NCBI RefSeq assembly: GCF_024199945.1 | Contig: NZ_JANADP010000001.1 | Span: 6,324,001 to 6,388,000 of the forward strand | Direction: 5' to 3' | Source of the DNA: Bradyrhizobium sp. CCGUVB4N | Lineage (GTDB): Bacteria > Pseudomonadota > Alphaproteobacteria > Rhizobiales > Xanthobacteraceae | DNA length: 64,000 bases | Shown here: piece by piece, positions 51,867-60,358 of the stretch | Layout of the letters: every line of letters begins with the position of its first letter | How positions within the stretch are numbered: position 1 is the stretch's first letter | Position numbers and translations under genes: made by a program | Notes under the pieces: model-generated | Database searches by the model: none | The model's input: the letters and a program-made list of their open reading frames with translations, nothing else | What the model was told of the DNA's origin: nothing

Positions 51867-53783
51867 TTACGACGCCGCGTTGATCGCGAACTCCGGAACA
51901 ACATCCTTCAGGATCGTCCGGATCGCATTCGGATCGTCGCGCGCGATGGCGTCTTCGAGCGCTGAGATCCATTTGCGCAACGCTTGCATCGGCGGCTCGT
52001 TCGGCTTGGCGGCCATGATGCCGGCGATGCCGATCTCGACAGCCGGCTCCTCAGAAGCGAACAGGATCTCGTTGAGCCGTTCGCCGGGCCGCACACCGCT
52101 GAACACGATCTCGATGTCATGGCCGGGCTGCAGGCCCGAGAGGCGGATCATGCGTTCGGCGAGATCGACGATCTTCACCGGCTGGCCCATGTTGAGCACA
52201 TAGACCGACACGCTTTGCCGCTCGGTCGCGAGCGCATGGGTCGCGGCCGTGATGACGAGATCGCAAGCTTCGCGGATCGTCATGAAATAGCGGACCATAT
52301 CCGGATGCGTCACCGTCACGGGGCCACCCGCTTCGATCTGCGCCTTGAACTTCGGTACCACCGATCCGTTCGAGGCCAGCACGTTGCCGAACCGGACCGA
52401 AATCAGACGCATCGGCGGCTTGCCGCCGATGGCTTGAACCGCGAGGTCGTGGTCGAGCGCCTGGCAGTACATCTCGGCGAAACGCTTGGTCAGGCCGAGC
52501 ATCGAGACCGGCTCGATCGCCTTGTCGGTCGAGATCATCACCATAGCCTCGGCGCCAGCCGCTAGCGCCGCATCGGCGACGTTGAGCGAGCCGAATATGT
52601 TGGTCTTGACGCCCTCGCTCCAGTCCCGTTCCAAGATCGGAACGTGTTTGAGCGCCGCGGCATGGAACACGATGTCTGGCTTGAACTCGCTCATCAGGTG
52701 CATGATGCGGGTGCGGTCGCGGATGTCGGCGATGCGTCCATCGATCTCGGCGCTGCTTTCGAGGACCGCGAGCGCCTCGGTCACCGAGTAGAGCGCTGGT
52801 TCCGAATTCTCGATGACCAGAAGCCGGGCGGCGCCGAACGCGACCACGCGCTCGCAGATCTCCGCCCCGATTGAGCCGCCGCCGCCGGTGACGATCACGG
52901 CCTTGTTCTTGATCAGTGCCTCCAGCCGCGCATAGTCGATCTTTTCGCTCGGACGTAGCAGCAAATCCTCGACCGCGACCGAGGTCAGCCGCGGCGTGTC
53001 GCCGCCCTCGAGCGAAGGCAGGCGACTGACGATCAGCCCGAGCCGCCGCGACCGCATCAGCACGGACTCCGGATGCGCGTCCGGCTCGAACGCAGACGGC
53101 GTCATGATCACCCGGGAGATCGGCTTGTTGCGCTTGCCGAAATCGTTGATCACGTCTTCGATGTCGTCGAGGCCGCCGACGACGGGCACGTTGCGGATGA
53201 ACTGCCCGAGATCGGACCGTGACGGCGACAACACACCGATCGGGCGCAGATGCTTGATCGCGCCGCTCTCGATCCCACGCAGAACGACCTCGGCGTCAGC
53301 GGCACGCCCGACTAAAAGGGTAGGCGCGGCATCCCCGCTCCTAGCGTGATGTAGCACGCGGGTGTAGCGGAAATAGCGATAGGCAAACCGCAGTGCGCTC
53401 AGCGCTGAAACTTCCAGAAACCAATAGAGAACGATGGTCACCTTGCCGAGGAAGAAGCTGCCGCGGACGTTGGGGGCGACGAAGATGTAGTCGAGCACGA
53501 GCAGCGCCACCGTCAGCACGGTCGCGACGCGGATGACATTCAGCGCGTCCGGCAGCGAGATGAAACGCCACTTTGTCGTGGTTAGGTTGAAGATGAAGAA
53601 CACTACCACGCTGAAGGCGAGGAAATAGGGCAGGATCTGGAGCAAGAGCGGCAGGCGCTCGTAAAAGCCCTCCCCACCCTCGAAGCGCAGGTAGAAGGCG
53701 GCGAACAGCGCCGCCGCGGTGGCCAGCAGGTCGTGGAGCGCGATCAAGAAATTGCGCAAGGTGAGATGCGAAAAACGCGTCAT
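51867..53783 (-). CDS. FlaA1/CapD-type nucleotide-sugar 4,6-dehydratase
   Basis: 638 residues from ATG 53783 (MTRFSHLTLRNFLIALHD). Four or five membrane helices (to about 150) precede a Gly-rich CoA-binding-like part. The SDR domain starts at VIVTGGGGSIGAEICERV (about 290-307), with MISTDKA and the conserved Met-Leu-Lys-type triad region SMLGLTKRFAEM. Full-length members (WbpM, FlaA1-like) act on UDP-GlcNAc at the inner membrane, giving keto-sugars for QuiNAc, FucNAc or bacillosamine. The 286 bases between the GT2 stop and its own stop hold no gene. Confidence 0.93.
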   Translation of the reverse strand: MTRFSHLTLRNFLIALHDLLATAAALFAAFYLRFEGGEGFYERLPLLLQILPYFLAFSVVVFFIFNLTTTKWRFISLPDALNVIRVATVLTVALLVLDYIFVAPNVRGSFFLGKVTIVLYWFLEVSALSALRFAYRYFRYTRVLHHARSGDAAPTLLVGRAADAEVVLRGIESGAIKHLRPIGVLSPSRSDLGQFIRNVPVVGGLDDIEDVINDFGKRNKPISRVIMTPSAFEPDAHPESVLMRSRRLGLIVSRLPSLEGGDTPRLTSVAVEDLLLRPSEKIDYARLEALIKNKAVIVTGGGGSIGAEICERVVAFGAARLLVIENSEPALYSVTEALAVLESSAEIDGRIADIRDRTRIMHLMSEFKPDIVFHAAALKHVPILERDWSEGVKTNIFGSLNVADAALAAGAEAMVMISTDKAIEPVSMLGLTKRFAEMYCQALDHDLAVQAIGGKPPMRLISVRFGNVLASNGSVVPKFKAQIEAGGPVTVTHPDMVRYFMTIREACDLVITAATHALATERQSVSVYVLNMGQPVKIVDLAERMIRLSGLQPGHDIEIVFSGVRPGERLNEILFASEEPAVEIGIAGIMAAKPNEPPMQALRKWISALEDAIARDDPNAIRTILKDVVPEFAINAAS

Positions 53784-53869
53784 CCGCCGACCGGTGCATA
53801 TCCAGTTTGATTTGAGGCCCGACTGCGCTGATAGCTCATCTGGCCGCGACTTGCCAGCATCGGCGTGGA

Positions 53870-55153
53870 TCAGGAACGGCCTTCTTCCGGCGTCGGCGCC
53901 TCGCGCCGCACTCTGGCGACCATGCCGCCGGCAACGCCGACGCCGAGGACGTACATCCAGCCCTCGTGGAAATCGAACAGGTGGGAGTTGAATAGCGAGG
54001 TAAAGACGTTCTGCGCGACGACCAATAGGCCGATCCAGTTGGCAAGTCCATCGCCACGAAATAGCCAGAGATGCGCGAACCAAATTGTGTAGAGGATGAC
54101 CACGCCGATGATGCCCCACTGCACGGCCACGTACAGGGTCTGATTGTGCGGATTGCCGATCACCGCGTGGGAGGCTTGGTCGTTGTTGCCAGTCACGACC
54201 TGCTCGAATAGCCCACGCGTCGAGCCCGTGCCGTGGCCCCTAATCGGCGCCTCCGCGAAAAAGCCGAGGGACTTTCGCCAGAATTCGAGCCGCAGCCCGG
54301 CCGAGGTAGACTCGCCCTTCTCTACGTAGCGCGAGTAGTCGCTCGCAAACGTATCGGCCGTCTTTCGCAACTGCGGCGAGGCCTGCCAGGCGAGCAGCGC
54401 GCCAGCAGCGATTGCAGCCGAAGCGATAAGGACGCTGCGCCAGTTCAGATGCAGCAATGCGAACACGGCGAGCATGATCGGAACGGTGACGAGCGCAGTG
54501 CGCGACACCACGACGAAGGCCATGTTGGCGAAGAAGCTGAGCGCTAGCGATGTGAGTAGCGCGGCCAGCCAGTACCGCTTCGCGCGCAGCACGCGCACGA
54601 TCGGGTATGCAAGCGCGACAGCGCACAAGGTGAATTCCTGGCTCTGGTCGATGTAGTTCTTTACAAAGATGCCGCGCTCGACATTGCCGGGTTTGATCGA
54701 GAGGTGCGGGTAAAAGGCGACCAGCCAGGACATCACCGACAGAAACGCACAGGAGGCGAGGAAGGCAAGAAACACCCAGTGCCCGCGCGGGGAGCGCTCG
54801 AAATGATAGAGCAGGACGGGAAGCACGAGCAGCTTGACGGTCGGCCCCACGGCATAGAGGCGCGCGCCCCAGGCCGCGTCCGACCACAGCGTTCCCACCA
54901 GCGCCAGCAGGAACAGCGCGATCGGCGCCGCAGAGATCGGACGCTTCAGCGATTGCATGAATGCATGGACATCGAGAAACGGCACCATGCAGACCAGGAA
55001 CGCGGCGTTGAAGATCGCCACGAGCGACGTCGACCAGGGCAGCGAGGCCACGGTCAGGATCGCGAACAGGTCGACCGTCTCGCCCCAGGCCGCCGGGCTT
55101 CGAATGCGCCGCCCCAGCATCTGGAGGGTCGTCTCCCGCGCGAGCGCCGTCAC
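53870..55153 (-). CDS. O-antigen ligase-family membrane protein (WaaL/Wzy_C)
   Basis: 427 residues from GTG 55153, which overlaps the hldE stop as GTGA; ATG 55120 (MLGRRIRSP) is an alternative. About 11 membrane helices with the large periplasmic loop of the Wzy_C fold (about 260-330), containing RLEFWRKSLGFFAEAPIRGHGTGS and NPHNQTLYVAVQWG. Members join O-antigen to lipid A-core or polymerise repeats. Coupling to hldE ties it to LPS. Ligase versus polymerase cannot be decided from sequence alone. Confidence 0.9.
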   Translation of the reverse strand: MTALARETTLQMLGRRIRSPAAWGETVDLFAILTVASLPWSTSLVAIFNAAFLVCMVPFLDVHAFMQSLKRPISAAPIALFLLALVGTLWSDAAWGARLYAVGPTVKLLVLPVLLYHFERSPRGHWVFLAFLASCAFLSVMSWLVAFYPHLSIKPGNVERGIFVKNYIDQSQEFTLCAVALAYPIVRVLRAKRYWLAALLTSLALSFFANMAFVVVSRTALVTVPIMLAVFALLHLNWRSVLIASAAIAAGALLAWQASPQLRKTADTFASDYSRYVEKGESTSAGLRLEFWRKSLGFFAEAPIRGHGTGSTRGLFEQVVTGNNDQASHAVIGNPHNQTLYVAVQWGIIGVVILYTIWFAHLWLFRGDGLANWIGLLVVAQNVFTSLFNSHLFDFHEGWMYVLGVGVAGGMVARVRREAPTPEEGRS

Positions 55154-56640
55154 TTCGTCTCTCCGCGCGCGCGATGAACCAGCGCGGTCGTGCTGAAGCC
55201 CTTGAGGATGTCGACCAGCACGACCACCCCGCCGGCGGCTTCGACGACCTCGTGGCCGACCACCTGCTCGCGGGTGTAATCGCCGCCCTTCACCAGGACG
55301 CTCGGCGTGATGCGCGTGATCAGGTCGATCGGCGTGTCCTGCTCGAAGATCACGACGAGATCGACGGCTTCGAGTGCGGCGAGCACTTCGGCACGCGCGC
55401 GCTCGTCCTGGACCGGGCGATCCGCGCCCTTCAGCCGCCGCACCGAGGCGTCGCTGTTGAGACCGACGATCAGCCGGTCGCAGGCGGCGCGCGCCGCGGT
55501 CAGAACCTTGACGTGGCCGGGATGCAGGATGTCGAAGCAGCCATTGGTGAAGCCGACGCGCAGCCCCTCGCCCTTCCACTCGGCGAGCTGGGCCTCGAGC
55601 GCGCCGGGCGCGCTCACGACCTTCTCCTCGGCCGCGAGATAGGCATGCGGCAGGATCTTTCGCCGCAGCTCGTCGGCGCTCACGCTGGCGGTGCCCTGCT
55701 TGCCGACCGCGACCGCGGCCGCCGCACTCGCCATGCGCAGCGCCGTATCCCAATCCGCCCCCGCCGCGCGCGAGACCGCGAGCGCGGCGGCGACGGTGTC
55801 GCCGGCGCCGGAGACGTCGCGCACCTTCACCGGGAAAGCCGGAACATGGACGGCCTCGCCCTTGCGCGGCACCAGCGTCATGCCGTGCTCGCCCTGCGTG
55901 ACCAGGATCGCCTCGCAATCGGCGAGCCGCATCACGTCCTCGCTGGCATCGACGATGCTCTGCGGCGTGTCGGCACGGCTGCGGGTGGCTTCCGAGAATT
56001 CCTTGCGGTTGGGCGTGAGCAGCGTGGCGCCGCGATAGATCGCCCAGTTCAGGCTCTTGGGATCGACGATCACGGGCTTGCCGAGCTTTCGCGCGGCGTC
56101 GATGGTATGGCGGATCACGCGCGCGGTCAGCACGCCCTTGGCGTAGTCGGACAGCAGCACGATATCGGCGCGCGCGATCTGCGGCACGATCGCCTCGATC
56201 AGCTTCGTCTCGACCTCGTCGGAGGCCGCTACCGCCTGCTCCCAATCCGCGCGCAGCATATGCGTGGAGAAATGCTCGGAGACGAAGCGCACCTTTCGCG
56301 TGGTCGGCCGCGACGGATCGCACACCAGCGCGCTGTCGATGCCGGCATGGTCCGCCAGCGCGGCCTTGAGTCGCGCTCCCGCATCGTCCTCGCCGACGAG
56401 GCCGACGAAGATGCAGCGCGCACCGAGCGAAGCGATATTGCGCGCGACGTTGCCGGCACCGCCGATATGGATCTCGCTGCGCTGGGCCGCGATGACGGGC
56501 GTCGGCGCTTCCGGCGAAATCCGCGACACCTCGCCGTAGACGAACTCGTCCAGCATGATGTCGCCGATGCAAAGCACCGTGCGGCCGGAGATGGCTTGCG
56601 CGAGGGCATCGAAATCGAGAATGGGCGTCGGCATGGTCAT
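55150..56640 (-). CDS. hldE: Bifunctional heptose-7-phosphate kinase / heptose-1-phosphate adenylyltransferase
   Basis: 496 residues. The N-terminal ribokinase-type domain has IGGAGNVARNIASLG and the catalytic Asp in DVSGAGDTVAAALA (about 280). The C-terminal cytidylyltransferase-like domain begins FTNGCFDILHPGHVKVL (about 365) and ends with the KGGDYTREQVVG loop. The enzyme makes ADP-D-glycero-manno-heptose. Downstream it is coupled to the ligase gene; 22 bases upstream is hldD, so the pathway order is kept in one unit. Confidence 0.95.
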   Translation of the reverse strand: MTMPTPILDFDALAQAISGRTVLCIGDIMLDEFVYGEVSRISPEAPTPVIAAQRSEIHIGGAGNVARNIASLGARCIFVGLVGEDDAGARLKAALADHAGIDSALVCDPSRPTTRKVRFVSEHFSTHMLRADWEQAVAASDEVETKLIEAIVPQIARADIVLLSDYAKGVLTARVIRHTIDAARKLGKPVIVDPKSLNWAIYRGATLLTPNRKEFSEATRSRADTPQSIVDASEDVMRLADCEAILVTQGEHGMTLVPRKGEAVHVPAFPVKVRDVSGAGDTVAAALAVSRAAGADWDTALRMASAAAAVAVGKQGTASVSADELRRKILPHAYLAAEEKVVSAPGALEAQLAEWKGEGLRVGFTNGCFDILHPGHVKVLTAARAACDRLIVGLNSDASVRRLKGADRPVQDERARAEVLAALEAVDLVVIFEQDTPIDLITRITPSVLVKGGDYTREQVVGHEVVEAAGGVVVLVDILKGFSTTALVHRARGETK

Positions 56641-56662
56641 TGGGCCTCAGATCCTTGGGGCC

Positions 56663-57643
56663 TTATCGGAAACGGTCGGGCCGGTCGAGATAGTCCCCGA
56701 CAAAGGCCTTCACTGCGTCTTCGAGCGTCGTGAAGCCGCCGTTATAGCCGGCGCGGTGGAGACGATCGACCTTGCTCTCGGTGAAATATTGATAGCTGCC
56801 GCGGATCTGCTCGGGCATGTCAATGTATTCGATGTTGGCCTTCGTACCGAGCGCAGCATAGGTCGCGAGCATCAGATCCTTGAAGCTCCGCGCCTTGCCG
56901 GTGCCGACATTGAATAGCCCCGACACCGCAGGCGTCGCCAGCAGCCACAGGATCACGCGCACGACGTCGTCGACATAGATGAAATCGCGACGCTGGTCGC
57001 CGTCGGCGATGCCGTCGCGATGCGACTTGAACAGCTGCACAACGCGGCCCGCCTTGACGTCGTCGAAGCGACGCGCCAGCACGCTCATCATCGTGCCCTT
57101 GTGGTATTCGTTCGGGCCGAACACGTTGAAGAATTTCAGGCCCGCCCATTGCGGCGGCAGCGGATCGCCGTTCGCTACGCGCTCGGCGACGGCGAGATCG
57201 AACAGCTGCTTGCTCCAGCCGTAGAGATTCATCGGCCGCAGTTTCTTCAGCGCCGGCAGCGAGGCATCGTCGTCAAAACCCTCCGCGCCGTCACCATAGG
57301 TCGCCGCCGACGAAGCGTAGATCAACGGCGCCGCATTGGCCGTGCACCAGTCGAGCAGGCGCATCGAGAAGCGGAAATTGGTCTCGATCACGAGATCGCC
57401 GTCGGTCGCGGTGGTCTCGGAAATCGCCCCGAGATGGATCACGGCATCTAACTTGCGCCCCTTCAGCCAGTCGGCAAGCTCGGCCGGTGGAACGATATCC
57501 ACAAGCTGCCGCTTGGCGAGATTGCGCCATTTGCCGTCGCTGCCCAGGAGATCGCAGATCACGACGTCGCTGCGGCCCGCCTCGTTGAGCGCGGCCACGA
57601 CATTCGATCCGATAAAACCGGCTCCGCCGGTCACCAGCAACAT
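56663..57643 (-). CDS. hldD: ADP-L-glycero-D-manno-heptose 6-epimerase
   Basis: 326 residues from ATG 57643 (MLLVTGGAGFIGSNVV). NADP-binding start, Tyr/Lys pair in NLYGWSKQLFD, and the substrate loop KFFNVFGPNEYHKGTMMSV, all typical of HldD. It converts ADP-D-D-heptose to ADP-L-D-heptose. A GTG nine bases earlier is also open. First gene of the hldD-hldE-ligase unit and divergent from waaF. Confidence 0.95.
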   Translation of the reverse strand: MLLVTGGAGFIGSNVVAALNEAGRSDVVICDLLGSDGKWRNLAKRQLVDIVPPAELADWLKGRKLDAVIHLGAISETTATDGDLVIETNFRFSMRLLDWCTANAAPLIYASSAATYGDGAEGFDDDASLPALKKLRPMNLYGWSKQLFDLAVAERVANGDPLPPQWAGLKFFNVFGPNEYHKGTMMSVLARRFDDVKAGRVVQLFKSHRDGIADGDQRRDFIYVDDVVRVILWLLATPAVSGLFNVGTGKARSFKDLMLATYAALGTKANIEYIDMPEQIRGSYQYFTESKVDRLHRAGYNGGFTTLEDAVKAFVGDYLDRPDRFR

Positions 57644-57816
57644 TCCAACCACCCTGCCCGATCTTCGCGGCCCGATACCTGCCCTAGCGCATCATCTACC
57701 AAAGTGTAAGCATTTTGGGCCTGACGCTCGGGGCTCGCGCTTCTGCCCGCTTTACCTGCCGGCCGGGAGCGGCTAACCGAACCGCCACATCAGGGCGCCC
57801 GCGGCACAATTAACGA

Positions 57817-58887
57817 ATGAACAACGATTCGCAATTTGGCGGAAATGAGGATCGGAGCGACACAAGCCCGATCCTGATCGTCCCTTATATGTGGATCGGC
57901 GATTTCGTCCGGAATCACACCGTCGTGCGTGTGCTGAAGGAGCGCTGGCCGAATCGGCCGGTCGATCTCCTGACCACGTCCCTGTGCGCCCCCCTGGTCG
58001 ACTACATGCCCGGCGTGCGCGCTGGGCTCGTCTGGGACCTGCCCCGCAGCCGCCTTGCCGTCGGGCGCCAGCTTGGCCTCGCCCGGTTCCTGCGTGAGCG
58101 GAACTACGGCACCGCCCTTGTGCTGCCGCGGACCTGGAAGGCGGCCATTGCGCCGGCGCTGGCCGGCATCCCGGAACGGGTCGGCTTCGTCGGCGAGTTC
58201 CGGTTCGGCCTGCTCAACCGCTGGCGCTGGGGCGAGAAGAAGCTGCCCCGCTTCATCGACAAGAACGCCGCGCTGGCCCAGCCCGACGGCGCGCCCCTGC
58301 CGCCGGAATGGCCGGTTCCGCAATTGCGGGTCCCGGCTGACGAGATCGCCCGCTGGCGCCAGGCCAACGGCCTCAGCGCCGGAGCCGCCGTGGCGCTCGC
58401 GCCAGGCTCGGTCGGTGTGTCGAAACGCTGGACCTATTATCCGGAGGCCGCCCGCCTGCTGGTCGAGCGCGGGCTCGAGGTCTGGGTGGTCGGCGGTCCC
58501 GCGGAAAAGGGCCTCGCCCAGGAGATCGTCGCGGCCGGTGGCCAGCGCGTCCGCGACCTCACCGGCAACGATCTGCGCAACGGCGTTCTCGCCATGGGCG
58601 CGGCCGGTGTCGCGATCTCGAACGATTCGGGCCTGATGCATATCGCGGCCGCGCTCGACACGCCCACCATGGGCATCTTCGGCCCGACCAGCCCCTATCT
58701 CTGGGCCCCGCTCAACGGCCTCGCCGCGACCGTGGTGCAGACCAAGAGCGTGCTCGCCTGCCAGCCCTGCCAGAGCACGATCTGCAAAATGAACGACCAC
58801 CGCTGCATGCGGGATATCGCGGCGTCGGAGGTCGTCGAGATCGCAAGAGACGTGCTGGCAAGGACGCAAGGACGTGCAAATGTCTGA
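57817..58887 (+). CDS. waaF: ADP-heptose:LPS heptosyltransferase, GT9 (WaaF-like)
   Basis: 356 residues. Glycosyltransferase family 9 marks are ILIVPYMWIGDFVRNHTVV at the start, VALAPGSVGVSKRW, the ADP-heptose site SNDSGLMHIAAALDTPTMGIFGPTSP, and the Cys-rich end LACQPCQSTICKMNDHRCM. It should add heptose to the LPS core. Its end overlaps the gmhB start by eight bases and it is divergent from hldD, so the ADP-heptose pathway surrounds it. Confidence 0.93.
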   Translation: MNNDSQFGGNEDRSDTSPILIVPYMWIGDFVRNHTVVRVLKERWPNRPVDLLTTSLCAPLVDYMPGVRAGLVWDLPRSRLAVGRQLGLARFLRERNYGTALVLPRTWKAAIAPALAGIPERVGFVGEFRFGLLNRWRWGEKKLPRFIDKNAALAQPDGAPLPPEWPVPQLRVPADEIARWRQANGLSAGAAVALAPGSVGVSKRWTYYPEAARLLVERGLEVWVVGGPAEKGLAQEIVAAGGQRVRDLTGNDLRNGVLAMGAAGVAISNDSGLMHIAAALDTPTMGIFGPTSPYLWAPLNGLAATVVQTKSVLACQPCQSTICKMNDHRCMRDIAASEVVEIARDVLARTQGRANV

Positions 58888-59425
58888 CGGCCGCGCGGCG
58901 AAGCCCGCCGCATTCCTCGATCGCGACGGCGTCATCAACCTCGACGATGGCTATATCGGCACGCGAGATCGCATCCGTTGGACGGAAAACGTCGCCAGGG
59001 CCATTCGCCGCCTCAACGAAGCCGGCTATTGGGTGTTCGTCTTCACCAACCAGTCCGGCGTCGCGCGCGGCCTCTACAGCGAAGCCGATGTGAACGCATT
59101 GCACGGCTGGATGCGCGACGAGCTCGCGCGCGACGGCGCAGGCATCGATGACATCCGCTTCTGTCCGTATCATCCGCAGGGAACGGTCGCCGGCTACAGC
59201 AAGGAGCACGACTGGCGCAAGCCGGCGCCCGGCATGTTGCGCGATCTCATCCAGCACTGGCCGGTGCAGCTCGACGGCAGTTTCGTCATCGGCGATCAGC
59301 CGAGGGATCTCGAGGCCGGCAAGGCGCTTGGACTGCCGGGCTTTCTCTTCGAAGGCGGCGACCTCGATGCGTTCGTGGCTGAGGTGATCAGTAGCTTGAG
59401 TGGCCCAGTCAGCGCACCCGACTAG
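58880..59425 (+). CDS. gmhB: D,D-heptose 1,7-bisphosphate phosphatase GmhB, altered zinc site
   Basis: 181 residues, HAD family. Nucleophile Asp14 and acid Asp16 lie in FLDRDGVIN, then VFVFTNQSGVARGLYS and the metal Asp in FVIGDQPRDLEAGKA. In the classical family the loop carries C-x-H and C-x-C ligands. Here CPYHP is kept, but the second pair reads SKEHDWRKP, so Cys is His and the last Cys is Trp. ATG at 58880 overlaps the waaF stop (ATGTCTGA). It supplies heptose 1-phosphate to HldE. Its last four bases overlap the antitoxin end on the other strand. Confidence 0.88.
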   Translation: MSDGRAAKPAAFLDRDGVINLDDGYIGTRDRIRWTENVARAIRRLNEAGYWVFVFTNQSGVARGLYSEADVNALHGWMRDELARDGAGIDDIRFCPYHPQGTVAGYSKEHDWRKPAPGMLRDLIQHWPVQLDGSFVIGDQPRDLEAGKALGLPGFLFEGGDLDAFVAEVISSLSGPVSAPD

Positions 59426-59805
59426 CCATATGCGCGCCCAAGCTCATATTGAGCTGTCAGAGCACCAATTGGAATGCTCCATTCCTTGGCAATGGTGCGG
59501 ATCATTTCCAATGTCAGTGGACGGACGCGATTCAAGATTTCGGATGCCCGATTGCGTCCAATCAGAGCCGCCAATTCGGCTTGCGATCGTCCCATGGACT
59601 CGATTGCGAAATGGAGAACGTCGACTGGATCGCCGTGAGTGGTTGCGAAGTGATTGTCTTCGTACTCCTTGATGAGCGACGACAAAACTTCGAATCGATC
59701 ACCGTCGGGCGTGCCGGGCGTTGGCTCGACCTCGAAATAACGAGATACTTCGCGGATCGCCCAGTCATAGTCGTGTTCATTGTGAAGGGGCCTTACGTCC
59801 ATCAT
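59422..59805 (-). CDS. higA: HigA-type antitoxin (XRE helix-turn-helix)
   Basis: 127 residues from ATG 59805, which shares one base with the stop of the upstream toxin frame (TGATG). The C-terminal HTH (about 70-118) reads ESMGRSQAELAALIGRNRASEILN then LTLEMIRTIAKEWSIPIGAL, as in HigA/MqsA-type antitoxins with an N-terminal dimer part. The frame is intact, while the paired toxin gene is broken. It likely still binds its own operator at 60113-60151. Confidence 0.9.
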   Translation of the reverse strand: MMDVRPLHNEHDYDWAIREVSRYFEVEPTPGTPDGDRFEVLSSLIKEYEDNHFATTHGDPVDVLHFAIESMGRSQAELAALIGRNRASEILNRVRPLTLEMIRTIAKEWSIPIGALTAQYELGRAYG

Positions 59806-60100
59806 CACACCGTCTCCGCGTCTATTCCGTCGTACTCTTCGTGCGTGCCGACAAACTTGATGAGGGCCTTTTTGAACTTGTAGGAGAAATGAACCACTAG
59901 GCGATACTCTTTGCCGCCGATGTCGAAGATAGCTCTGTTGTCTCCAACAAAGTCCACGTTGTTTCCAAATGCCTGTTTGAGGTCTGCCGGGCTCTTCCAG
60001 TCCCCCTTGGAAACGATTTCGTACCAAGTACCCAGCGGCGTCTCCGCTGGGGGTATCCCTCCCAGAAGGCCCTGAGTGCCCTTCAAGCAATTACGTTCAT
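59805..60100 (-). pseudogene. higB: Degraded HigB-type toxin gene
   Basis: From ATG 60100 the frame starts MNVIA, as HigB does, then meets TGA at codon 6 where Cys is expected (MNVIAC). It then reads RALRAFWEGYPQ, as in the family (K-x-L-R-E-F-W-E), before a one-base slip near codon 19. After it the family sequence resumes: AETPLGTWYEIVSKGDWKSP, GDNRAIFDIGG, YRLVVHFSY and FVGTHEEYDGIDAETV. A different open start at 60119 exists but enters out of frame and gives no toxin N-terminus. So one nonsense change and one frameshift have broken the mRNA-interferase gene, and the antitoxin gene downstream is whole. Confidence 0.8.
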
Positions 60101-60112
60101 TGCCACAGCACG

Positions 60113-60151
60113 TTCCCAAAATGGGATCAATTCAAATTCCCAAGACGGGAA
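60113..60151. promoter_or_regulatory. Two TTCCC-N5-GGGA(A) operator boxes of the HigBA locus
   Basis: TTCCCAAAATGGGA (60113-60126) and TTCCCAAGACGGGAA (60137-60151) are palindromes with the same arms, 24 bp apart start to start. They begin 13 bases upstream of the old toxin ATG, where a HigA autorepressor site is expected. Confidence 0.7.
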
Positions 60152-60358
60152 CAAAGTCTCTGCCCGCAGCATGAGCGCGAGAGGTGCCCGACGGCACACA
60201 ACTTTTGCGATCATGACTGTCTAAAGGTGTTTTGCCCGACGAGTCAAATAAATTTCGTAAAATCAGCAATCGTATTACCCCAGCACTGACGAGCTATTGA
60301 TGCCGCCGGCACGCGCTACTGTGCATGGGGTTGTTTTCACGTTTTTGTCCGCGCTCAA

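Noticed and set aside
59805..60119. Intact 104-residue toxin starting at 60119
   Set aside because: Its first ~25 residues are out of frame with the family N-terminus, which is visible in another frame from ATG 60100, so a broken gene explains the data better.
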